DNA of 64,000 bases, from NCBI GenBank assembly GCA_021521415.1, contig JAIQDT010003009.1, forward strand, positions 124,001 through 188,000. The letters run 5' to 3'. The stretch comes from Bidens hawaiensis (taxonomy: Eukaryota > Streptophyta > Magnoliopsida > Asterales > Asteraceae). Positions 21,288-33,500 of the stretch are shown here, piece after piece. Position 1 is the first letter of the stretch; each line of letters opens with the position of its first letter. The notes under the pieces were generated by a model that was given only the letters and a program-made list of their open reading frames with translations, did no database searches and was not told the DNA's origin. A program made the translations under genes and the position numbers.

Positions 21288-23670
21288 TACTACTACTACT
21301 ACTACTTGAACTCTGATTTCCTTTGTATTGCTTCATACATATGTATTTTAGAGCTGAGGGTCTTTCTGGAAGCCACCTCTCTATCCATGTGGATAAAGGT
21401 ACGGTGTGCCTACATCCCACCCTCCCCAGACCCTACTTATAGCTATGCTATTGGTGGGACTTCACTGGGTATGATTGATTGATTTATTGATAACAATATA
21501 AAATTTTAAATATAAAAATGAACAAGAAAAAGAAAAACTTAGCAAGTTAGCATACTGAAATGATTTAAGAATAATATTATGTTTTTGAATTCTGTGTCTT
21601 GTTAACCCATTTTTTTACCATCCACCATCTCGATTAGCACGCTTACAACTTGATAGTCACCAGCCAGCCTGTTTGAGATGTTTAGATTGAACATGACCCG
21701 TTTACCACATTTTCTTACTACCCACCTAGCCGATTAATAAGTTTATAACTTGAATATCACATGCCAGCCCGTTTAACGTCTTTAGATAAATGGGTCAAAC
21801 AGGTCGTGTTCGAGTTACATGATTTAAGTGTGTGCTGGTTAGGGACTTAGGGTTGATGTTTTTTGACACGAATAAAAATTCGCGTTGTTCGGGTCCAACA
21901 ACTCAACACGCCAACCAGACTCAGTTGACACCCCTAATAAAACATGGTTATTGTTTTCAGGTTTTGAAGAATGGAGTGGAAGTGAAGCTACAAAGAAATG
22001 CTTTGAGTGTTCTTGAGCCCCCAACGGGCCAAGAAGACGATGGCGATTTTGAGCTTGCTGATAATTCTAGCTGTGGTTCAGATGATGGTGAAAAAGACAA
22101 TATCTTTTGTAAGTTTTATACACAAATATTCCCCAAAAAGTCCTTGCATGAAGATAAATTTGCAAGTTTTAATTTTTTTTTATTTAATTTGTTGTGGCAG
22201 CTGCTGCTATGGAGTTTAGCAAACCAAGCAAGCCGAGGGTTCGGTACACAAGACCGTGGAGCCCACCCCGTTCAATGAAGCCTGTTAATTGTAGCGGTTG
22301 CAAAGAAAATCAATCCAATAACCATTTATGTCATTCGGTAAGTAGAAAAGAAAGCACTCTTTTTCTTGACATTAAACAAAATCATGATAAATGGGTCAAA
22401 CAGGTCGTGTTCGAGTTACATGATTTAAGTGTGTGCTGGTTAGGGACTTAGGGTTGATGTTTTTTGACACGAATAAAAATTCGCGTTGTTCGGGTCCAAC
22501 AACTCAACACGCCAACCAGACTCAGTTGACACCCCTAATAAAACATGGTTATTGTTTTCAGGTTTTGAAGAATGGAGTGGAAGTGAAGCTACAAAGAAAT
22601 GCTTTGAGTGTTCTTGAGCCCCCAACGGGCCAAGAAGACGATGGCGATTTTGAGCTTGATGATAATTCTAGCTGTGGTTCAGATGATGGTGAAAAAGACA
22701 ATATCTTTTGTAAGTTTTATACACAAATATTCCCCAAAAAGTCCTTGCATGAAGATAAATTTGCAAGTTTTAATTTTTTTTTATTTAATTTGTTGTGGCA
22801 GCTGCTGCTATGGAGTTTAGCAAACCAAGCAAGCCGAGGGTTCGGTACACAAGACCGTGGAGCCCACCCCGTTCAATGAAGCCTGTTAATCGTAGCGGTT
22901 GCAAAGAAAATCAATCCAATAACCATTTATGTCATTCGGTAAGTAGAAAAGAAAGCACTCTTTTTCTTGACATTAAACAAAATCATGATTTTCCTTTCAA
23001 CTTTTATAGATTAAGGTGTATATATATTTTTAACTTCATTGTATGGTTGGTTATTTGAATTTTTTAGGTCAAAGTATCTGTATATGACTTTGACCTAAAA
23101 AGTCAAATACAAGAGTAGGAAGCATGAACACAGGGCGGAATTTGAAAATTAAACTACGTTAATTACGGGTTTTATGCATATGGTAAAAGTCAGTTGTCAT
23201 ATTGGAAATTACATCTGTTTTTCTCTAAATTTATCGTTCTTTCATGTGTTTGACCAGAAAGTCAACTTCGCAAAGCTTGGAAGCAACACGCTGGGGCGAT
23301 ATTATAGCACCTTCAACCTTGTAAGTCACACCCCACCTCCCCCCCCCCCACCCCCACACACACACACCAAAAAAAAACACACTCTCTTCTGATTACCTCA
23401 TTTTGAAACTTATTTTATTAATCTCTTTAGGGAAATATTCATTCAAATCCTACAAAGGAACAGCTGGTTAATGCCATCCAAAAGCATTTTGCTTCACAGG
23501 TATCACAACACTCATACAAGAAAAATACACAATTTAAGGTTTATGGTGATATGAAACTGATTTGTGTCTTTTTCATATGACAGAAAGTGAGTGAAGTAGA
23601 AGTGATAATGGAGTTCATTCACGCTGCAAAAAGACAAAAATCTGAAAGAACGAAGAAGGATCAAAGTTGA
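20870..23670 (+). CDS. SAP30-like protein (Sin3-binding domain, AFR1/AFR2 type) with duplicated exons
   Basis: Exons: 20870-21064, 21961-22108, 22201-22337, duplicates 22562-22709 and 22802-22938, then 23258-23320, 23431-23499, 23584-23670 (TGA). All junctions are GT-AG and all phases agree. The N-terminus MLETELYSSRIF then HTKVIVTGNNRTKSVLVGLQ and KKAVGLGGWHWL, joined to VLKNGVEVKLQRNALSV, matches plant SAP30-like proteins (Arabidopsis AFR1/AFR2, by memory). The last three exons form the SAP30 Sin3-binding domain (GRYYSTFNL, PTKEQLVNAIQKHF, IMEFIHAAKRQK). The family is nuclear and acts in Sin3/histone deacetylase repression. Without the duplicate the product is 232 residues, close to the family length; with all exons it is 327. 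Exons 2+3 total 285 bases, so inclusion or skipping both keep the frame. ATG 20870 is the first good Met after a possible leader intron. It converges on beta-adaptin. Confidence 0.8.
21171..21491 (+). mobile_element. RTE-type LINE 3' fragment in intron 1
   Basis: A perfect 18-base duplication (AACAATATAAAATTTTAA at 21153-21170 and 21492-21509) bounds it. It shares the CCACCCTCCCCAGACCCTAC block and GATTGATTGATT tail with the LINE at 5250-6152, and holds a long TTA/CTA repeat (21247-21306). It is severely 5' truncated, with no coding sequence left. Confidence 0.85.
21785..22986 (+). repeat. Recent 601-bp tandem duplication covering two exons
   Basis: Copies 21785-22385 and 22386-22986 are head to tail and differ at two places seen by eye, both in exons: GCT/GAT (Ala to Asp) at 22057 versus 22658, and TGT/CGT (Cys to Arg) near 22291 versus 22892. 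Three bases (GAT) are shared at the breakpoints. Each copy holds the end of intron 1, exon 2, the next intron, exon 3 and part of the following intron. Confidence 0.95.
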
Positions 23671-24543
23671 GGGGATCTGATATAAGAACTGTGCAATCTA
23701 ATCGTACGCTAACCGATTTAGCTCTTACTTAGGAACCAAATAACCCGAGAGATACGAAAGCATATTTGTCAATTGAGTTGGTACTCACTGCTTCATCTTT
23801 AACCATGTAATGTTCTTCGCGTCGGTTTATGAAGTCTAAATTCCTCTATAGCATATCCATGTTGATTGTGTTAAATTTATATTTAGGACTTTTATCATGT
23901 CTTTATAACTTTGGATGTGGTGCGACATACATAATTTTCAGTTAAGCGTTAACTAAAAGATAGATACTTCGTATTTTAACAAACATAAGCAACGGAAGTA
24001 TGAGCTAGAATTGAGAGTTTTAGAGTTAACAATGAAATCGTAAATAGAACTCTGAGCGATAAAAGGCTGATAAAGTTTTGATTAGAATAAAGTTGGATTT
24101 TAAATTTGAAGTCTCTCACATTGGACAAGCTAAGGTTAGACATGTTAGAAAGAGAGTAAAAACTCATTGATGAATTTAAAGTTTTAGAGTTATCAAAAAC
24201 ATGACTACACTAGACCTACTGAAAACACCAGACCATGCTACCTTTGTGATTTTCTCTAGAAACAATACATCTCTTAAGAACAATCAGTGTCTCAAAAACT
24301 GCAAAATACATTAATAATTTTCCACAATGTGCTCAAAACCGGTTGATAGTTACGATTTGAATAATGTCTATAATGATCTTTACAATAATAATATTAAATT
24401 GTAGTAAAAAGGAAAAAGAAGGAAAACAACATCTTGGAAAATTAAATCACAAAGTCAAACTTTTACCACATTATTCTAGTCAAACTTTACCAACTCTCAC
24501 GGAAATAATAACCGAGAAAACCGCAACATAAATACGATACAAA
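23671..24543. other. Tail-to-tail interval between SAP30-like and beta-adaptin genes
   Basis: It should hold both 3' UTRs and poly(A) sites. No other gene or clear repeat was seen. Confidence 0.6.
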
Positions 24544-27500
24544 TCACGCCCCGAGAAGAGTCTCAAGTGCTTCAAAGAATAACGGGGCCATTTCTGGGCT
24601 CGGAGATTTGATTGCACACTTGACGCCAGGAACACCAATGACTGCTGTAAGTTCAATCAAGAACGGGATTCCTTTCGGGATTTTAGCTGATAAATATAAG
24701 ACCTCCTGATTCCCATTCCTACGTTTGGCAATAAAGAACATGTTGGAAGAACCCAACTGTTCGATAGTTGCCTCCACGTCGTTTATCACAATACCAGCAA
24801 TATCCTTTGACACCTCGTTTGAATCCGGTAACGACTTCCATGTCTGCAATAAAATTCATCAATATTTCATACTTCTGAATTTGTTCAATGCATGTGAACG
24901 GGGTGTAAACAACTAAAAGCTCCAACCAGCGAGCTTAAATGAGCTCGAGTCTGCCAACAAGCCCATTTAATAAACGAGTCTGAACCAGTGCTTCATATAT
25001 ATATATATATAGAAAAGGGTTGAAATAAAAATACATAGTTTTGTAGGAAGAGTAGAAATAACACAAAATTTAGAGTTAAGAAACTATGTAGCATAAATCC
25101 TTAATCCTAGGAAACTATTTGGTAGTTTAAAAATTACCAATCTCAACCATTAGATCATAAATCCAATGGTCTAGATTGATTCTTACTCTTCCTAGAAAAC
25201 TATTTCTTTTTTATTATAACCCACCCCTATATATATATATATATATTAACTTGCATTTGTTATACTCCCTCCGTCCCTCTACAAGTGTCATGTTTTGAAA
25301 AACACAAAATTTAAGAAAGTCTGAATGATTGCATTTGTGCAAGGGCAAACTTGGAAATTAGCTAATAATTTTGAAAGTGGACATTTGTAATGGGACCAAC
25401 TAAAAAGGAAATGTGGGAACTTTCAAAGGGACGGAGGGAGTAATAAATAATACTACATACTAATATATTTATATAAGGGTGTGCTGTGTGCATGAAACCG
25501 AAATGAACGAACCCAGACGAAAACCAACGATTTGGTTTTCTGTTTTTGTAAAAATCAAATTTCTGGTTCGGTTTTGGCTTTGCGTGTAATAAAAACCAAA
25601 AGAACTGAACCGCATTTATGGGTTTTCATTTTTAATTTTGAATAAGTAATTTATAAGAACTTCATAAATAATGTAACCCAAATATTTTAGCCCAAATGTA
25701 TACTAACACTTTATCATTAATTAACAAAAAAATTTACACCCAAATTCATTATTTTGGGCCAATGTCTGTTGACCAAAAAAATTCAAGCCAAAATGCTAAA
25801 ACCAAAACCAAACTGAAACCGAACCAAAACCAAACTGAAACCGATAATACATAAGCCAAACAGTATCCAAAAACTCAAAACCCCCAAATTTTCTGTTTTA
25901 GTTCAAACCCAAACTGACCTATGCGCACCCCTAATTATATATAGAAGAAATATATAAAACAACTGTATAATACAAACTATATTAAGGGCATGTTTGGGAT
26001 TGCTTCTTGAAATAGCTTATGGCTTTTTGGAGATACAAAAGTCCAAAATGCCCCTCCAAAAGCACCTAAAAGCATCAAGCTTGGTGCTTTTAGGTGCTTT
26101 TGGAGGGGCATTTTGGACATTTTGCCTCTCCAAAAAGCCATAAGCTATTTCAAGAAGCAATCCCAAACACCCCCTAAATATATATAGAAATCATATTATA
26201 AAATATATATAATAATACAGTTATGAACATATAAAAATAATTATATACGTATATAAAATAATTTTATAATTAACAAATAACAAATAACACATGAGCCAAG
26301 CCGAGCTTGAGCTTGAAAAATTCATTAGGCGAGCTTGGAGCTTTGAATATAAGCTCGAAACGAAACTGAGCTCGAGCTCAATCTCGGCTCAGCTCGGCTC
26401 AAATCATTGACAATCCGGGCCGGACCTACTGCCGCCGCAAGGGGGTCGGCCGACCCCTGTGTAAAAATAAATTTTAGTTGTATATATATGTTAAATTCTG
26501 ATCGACGCTTGTGGAATTTGGACACCGACCCCTATAAGATACTGAAAAATAAGGAAAAGCATAGCTGGAGCAAGATGAGAAAAGAAAAGTATGATTGTCG
26601 GATGTTTTTCCGGCCAAAATTATCATCGGAAAAAAGAGAAAGGGTAAATGAAGAAGAAAAGAATATGATTATTATTTTTATATAAAGTGACATATGTATG
26701 GTTGAAAGTAGAAGTGTACAACCACTTTCTATCTATCTATAAGAGTAGCAGTCAAAATTTTCAAACCCTAGACATGAAATATTGTTTATATTATAGTGTT
26801 TTAAATTTTTAATTATTATATAAAAATATCACTCAAAATTTATGTAACTATGTTCTTTACTGTATTTGATTATTATATATATATAGGATGAGTATCATTA
26901 CAGAACTGCTAAATTATTTAAGAACTTGAAGAAACCCTTGAAAACTAACGTTTTTTTATAAAAAATTTTGTATGTTAACGTTCTTTGAGAGTAGTTTTAT
27001 CATTTTCTATATCTATATCTACGATTACAATTTTGAAAATTAGTTTTTATACATATCTATGTTTTTTTTTACACATGTAAATTTGTTTGTACATAAATTT
27101 TACATATATGTAAACTTGTGATTAATATATGTAATCAAATTTTTTTATATAAAATATGATAAAACTACTCTTAAATAATGTTAATATATAAAAAAAATTA
27201 AAAAATTGTTTGGTTTTTAAGGGTTCCTAAGAGTTCTTAACTTTTTTAGAGTTCTTAAATGATACCAACCCTATATGTGTATACATATATATATATATTT
27301 GTAAGAAAATTTCCTGGGTCCGTCACTGTTTACAATCCTGCATGTGAAATAGAAAAGAGTTCATTTTACCTCAAGGAAGGTAGAGCGTTCCATTCGTCCA
27401 TCCTCGGTGAACAAAACGAGTAATGATAATCTATCACTAAAGTACCAAACCGGCTGTTGATTGTTCTTCACCGCAACCTGCAACATTGAGTTAGGTGGAC

Positions 27501-30500
27501 CAGGTGCTATATTCTGGAACAGAACCATAGGAAGAAGTGTTCGTGCCGATGTTCCCGGTTGAATTTGTGGGACCTAACAACAAAACATAAATTTTACTTA
27601 AAACCAGAATAGCAAAATGTGGATATCGCAACCTAATGATAAATTATAGGTACCTGAAGGGGTCCACCAGCAGCAAGACCAAATGTGTTTTTGTTGAATT
27701 GGATCATAAACCCATCCAGTGGGATGTTTGTGTTGTTCTCAAACATTAAACTGTAGAATATTTGACCATCCCTCTGTACCAGCTGGGCACTAATTTCTAG
27801 ACCTTGACCGTTTGCTGCTGGTAGCAATATGGGTAGAGGCGGTCTGTGATGGTAGCCAAATTGTTAAGTGAATTTTTATCATAATTTAGGTAATGGGTGA
27901 GTTGGTCGGGTTGGATTGACCGTTGAGCAACAAGCACCTTCTGATTTCTTGTTAGAAAAAAAAAAAGAACTCTTGCAAACAATCAGGATTACAAAAACAA
28001 GATTATTAATCCAAAGTACAGTTTGAACCACTCAAACCAGTTTGGCCCATTCTACTGTTAGCTGAACTTTTTTTATGAAATCAATTGACCAGTTTGTAGG
28101 CTTGGAAACGAACAGAACGTTGGGTGAACCATTCAGCGGGAAATTGTTTATGTTCGTTTACTTAATAAACGAACGACGTGAACACATGTATTCGCTTATA
28201 CCCGTCTATTTACCTTCATTAATGTTCGTTCATTTAGACTTGATTAAGTTTGTTCATTTACTTTTGTAAATATATAAACTCAATTTGTTTGGGCCCATTA
28301 CAATTTAGTCTAGTTTTAGTAACTTTTTAGGTTCAACACATTGTTTTTCACGTTACTTTTAATTGTTATAACTGACTGATGATAGTTCATCTATGTTTAG
28401 TTTGTTCGTTTACATTCGTGAACCATTCGTCTATATTGTTAGCAAACGAAGATAAACAAAAACACACTAAAAACCCCCGTTCGTTTAATTGTTCATGTTT
28501 GATCATTTGTTCGATTAAAGTTAAAAGTTAAACGAATGAACACAAGCATGCTCAATTGCTTGGTTCGGTTCATTTACAGGCATACCCTTTTGAGATAAAA
28601 CAGAACACAAATAGACCCATTATTAATCAAACAGGTCTTTTTTGGTATTTTATGTTAGTAAATTAGTCAATAACACGTACCCTGCATCCGTTGCAGGTTG
28701 ATCTACTGGAACAATAGCATTATCATCACCACCATCAAGACCCATAAGATCAAGTAAATCTGGCACAGGAGCAGGGGCGGCAGTTGGCTGCTTAGCGGCA
28801 GAAGTAGGCGGTGGAGGGGCAACACCATCAGACACCAGTGTAGATGATGTTTCAGGATACCCACCTTCAACACCATCAGGGAACTCTTCTTCTTCTGTTC
28901 TTTGAACTGTCCTCACACGTGTTATAAATGTTTCAGGTGGTTTGTGATACACAGAAGACAATGTAGCAATATTTGCAAGAAGCTCATCAAGAAGAGATGA
29001 ATCATATTGATTTGAATCATCACTTATCACCGGTTTCTCAGCTAAAACAACATCCTTAGCAGCCTAATATATGTATTACAAGTCATTAGTATAAAAGGAT
29101 TTACAAATTAAAAGAAACAACGATTTTAAGAAATGCATCATAATTAAGAACCTCGGGATCAGTTGAAAGAAGACGCCAGTATATGTAAGCACGATCGCAT
29201 AAATCCGGATTGTCGGTTTCGACGGTGGCATTATTCAAAACAACCTAAGACAAAGTTATAACTTGAAATCAGATTTACCAAACAGATAAACAGAAGTTTG
29301 ACATTTAAAAGCCTAACTGATACTAGAACTGTAAAGTGTAAGCGAACAAAATGTTCGGTGAACTGTTAGGTGGGAAGTTCGTTTATATAATAAATGAATG
29401 AACATGGGTATAATTTTTTGTACACTTAGTTGAATGAACCGGCATTAACACATGTCTAGTTCATTCATTATCTTCATGAGCGTTCATTTATACTCAGTTT
29501 ACGTTTAAGTTCGTTTGTTAACGTTCAGTAATATATTCATTTGATTTTTCAGCCCATTACAATTGAGTCTAGTTTTATGAAACTAAAATATCACACTTTC
29601 ACTTTTATTGGTGTTCGGTCAGTTATATTCGTTCGTTTATGTTTGTAAACCGTTCGTCTATACTATTGACGAACGAACATAAACACGTTCATTTTCTTAG
29701 CGAACAAACACGAACAAGAAACCTCCGTACGTTTAATTGTTCTTGTTCAATCGTTTTACAGTTAAAGTTAAACACCGATTGGTGTTCGTCCAGTTTGCTT
29801 ACAGGCCCGATTGATATCATAAACTTCTAAGCGTAATCTATAAAAAAAACATTACCTGAATCATTTGCTGTGGTCCTTCAGTTGGCTTTTTAAGAAAAAG
29901 TTTGATCGTGGCGGTCAACAACTGTAACTGGACTTGTGCAGGTTCTTCAGGGAAACTCTCTAGAAAGCTTTCAAGAAGTTCATCAGCATTATCAATTCTT
30001 TCAGCATATTCACCAATGATCCAAATCATTGATGCCTGTTACAAAATAATAAACAAATATATACCGGTAAGGTTGTAAATTTGTAATACATATTAATATT
30101 ATAACTCGAGAACTTCATAATATTAATACCTTGGCTTCTGGCTCATCCAAAGTGTCCAAACTCTCACAAAGTGTGGCAATGATAGATTCATAACAGAAAC
30201 GAAAGTATTCAATAAACATTATGATTAAAAAGTTGATTAACAAATGAGAAATGAAAACTTACGTGTTGGGATATCTTCTAAAAATATCCTTGATAACTAT
30301 AATAGCTTCTTGAACGACATAATTAACTTTAATTTTTATCAACTCTAGAAGAACACTAATGCAACGTTCAGCAGCTCGTTCTAACTTGATAGCACAACGC
30401 CCCATAGCACGCACAGCTTTTCTCACAAAATCAACGTCTACTTCGGTAGCATATTCTTTGAACTCCAATAATACCTGCATAATCAGATTCACTGAAAAAA

Positions 30501-33500
30501 ATTAGACATGACCCGTTTACCTACATGGTATGAGTCGGTTTATATTTTATCTCTAAGTGGTCACACATTCTACCTCCATGTCCGAACGGAAAAACCTCTT
30601 AAATAAAAAATATATTTATCAAAACAATATAACTTTTGTGATCATGCTTGTAAACGAACCAAACATTCGGTGAAGTGTTCAGAGGGAAGTTCGTTAATTT
30701 AATAAACAAATGAACATGAACAACTTTTTTAAAACGAACGAACATGAACACATGTCTCATTCATTCATTTATGTTCATGAACATTCGCTTACATTCGTCC
30801 ATTTTGCTCGTTTACTTATGTTCGTCGGTTTATGTTTATTTAAATCGCTTATATATTCATTTAAAACATCTAGGCCCATTACAATTTAGTTACATTTTTA
30901 GAGTTTAAACCCAACAAATTGATGTTCATGTTTACTTTTAATTGGTGTCTAATCGGTTATGTTCATCCATCTGTGTCCAATTATGTTTGTTTGTTTGTAT
31001 GTATTCGTTTACATATGTTAACCGTTTGGTTATACCATTAACAAATAAACATGAACACACACATTTTCTTAATGAACGAACATGAACATGAAAACCCAGT
31101 TCATTTAGTTGTCCGTGTTCAATCGTTTGTTCTTTTAAAAGTTAAACGAACAAACACAAACATGCCGCGTTCGTGTTTGTTCGGTTCGTTTACAAGCCTA
31201 AGTATCTGACTCGTTTTTAACTTCGATCTGACCAATAACAAAAGTGTCCATTTTGACATGTTACCTTACTCATCTGACCAGGTCCAAGGTACTGCCTCTT
31301 TTAACATATATGCTCAAGACATAATTATTTGAATAACTAGAATTACCTGGTCAATATTTCTATCATAAGCAAGCTTTATCATGATCTCTAACTTTTCCAT
31401 CTTCACATAAATCGGATCATTGTACTTGCAGAAGAACACCTACAAAGTAGGTGTAATTTAGATGGTCTATTTTAAATCCTATGAATGGTGGTCAAAAGAA
31501 GAAAATGTTAAATCATGATACCTTAATTTCATGAGCAAGGATTGTGGGGCGCCGTTGTACAATAAGGTTGATGTTCCTTAATGCAACATACTGAATCTCA
31601 GGTTCTGCAGAAAGTAGTGTTACAAGAGGAGGAGCCATTTTCTTGCAAAGGTTCCGAATGACATCTGCACTAGTGATGAGTTCCAATTGTTGAAGGATCA
31701 TCTGTTAAGGTAATAATGTTACAATTTAAAGCAAGAAAAGTCAGAACATGAATATAAGACATCCATAGTGCTCATATGTTTAGGCCTGTAAACGAATCGA
31801 ACTGAACCAAGAGGGACCTTGGTCATGCTCGTTTGTTTAAGCATTTATCGGACAAAGTACGTTCACGGTTCACGAACACATAACTAAACATAATTTCTTG
31901 TTCGCGTCCGTTCATTTAAAAAAAGTATTGCTTGTGCGTGTTAGCTAAATTAATAAACACACAAACGAACATATATTAATTTAAAAAATAAAATCAACAC
32001 TCTGAAACTCAAGAACTAGACATATTCATCTAAATATATATAAAGTCAAGTGCTTGACAAAATTATCGAAAATACCTGACAAACTAAACTAAATATTAAT
32101 ATACAGAAAATCTAAAAGCGTTTACTGACCAAACAAAAAAAAACAACATAAATGAACATAAACAAACAAACATAAACAAAAGTAAATGAACAAACACATT
32201 ACAGAATATTCACTAACACAATTGAACGAATGAGACATCTGTTCATGTTCGTTCATTAAAAAATGATATAATTCCTCGTTTATGTTCGTTTGTTTATTTA
32301 ACGAGCGTAAACTAACTTTTCACCGAAGTACCGAACGGTTTATGAACAGTTCAATGAACGTCCGGGTCGTTAAAGCTCCACATATGCTCAAATTTAATGC
32401 ATTTTCTGATACACAAAAGTTAAAAAAGAAAGAAAAAAACGGACAAAAGAGTGTTCGCAGGTCAACCAAATCCGTTTCGACCAGTACTAAAAACGACCCG
32501 TTAACCCAAACCATTTTAACAAGACAGGTCACCCTCTTAACTACCTATAACAACTACATGAGATAAAAATCAAACAAATTAACCTTAACAGCTGAAAGAA
32601 CAACAGCAGAATTTGCATGTTGTAATCTTGGAGTGACTCTCTCAACAATATTTTCAGCTTCACGAGCATCAGCTGCCGTGTACTTAGAAAGAGCATCTAA
32701 TATGAAGACTTGACCCCACCTGTTGTCATTTTGAAAGGGGAAAATACATTTAAAAACACAAAATAACATACAGAAAATATGACAACATATAATTTCAAGA
32801 ATCACACTCACTCAGTGCATTCATTTAGAGCAGTAAGAAGTTTTGTAAGCGTAACGCTGGTGATCTCAAAGATGGGTTTACTGCTGTTATCTTGAATTTC
32901 TGCAAGAGCTGCAACAGCATTTGCTACAACCATGGGGTTATTGTCAGATATCAAATCCTTAAGGCCATCCAGAAAGCCCCTGTCTTCAACTAACTCGGCA
33001 TTAATGTCATACAGTTTAGCAACACATATAGCTGCCGTCTTTGGACATAAGGATCATCATCCTGATAATAAAGAGCATAAAGATGTCCATAGAGGGAAGT
33101 AGAATGTTAAATCTTAAAATACTGTGATTAATTGTAATTAAATATTTCAAAAGCAGATATATCATATATGTTACCTTAAGGCACCTCTCCAGGGGATCGC
33201 AAAGATATTCTGTAATTTTATCAACTCGGATGCATCCCATTGTTCGAACAGCTAGCGCGCGAATCAAAGGATTTGGGTCCTGTGTATCCTGTAATATTCA
33301 TTCACAATGTTATAAAAAATACACTACGAAAATTTGAAGTACTTTTATAATACATAAGAAAATGATTTGAGTACGTATTCCTGACATGCTTAAGATATTC
33401 AAAGAAAAGTAAAATATAACACACTATAGAAAATATTTCATTTATTAGCAGATGGTTCCATGACAACAACTTTAAAACTTTTCATCTAATAGAAGTTCTT

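Noticed and set aside
21832..22879. Pair of identical 148-codon frames
   Set aside because: They run across introns of the SAP30-like gene; their twin nature comes from the 601-bp duplication.
33016..33267. 83-codon frame reading through beta-adaptin intron 3
   Set aside because: Intron 3 happens to be open, but this frame does not rejoin the adaptin frame after the exon 4 deletion, so intron retention does not rescue the protein.
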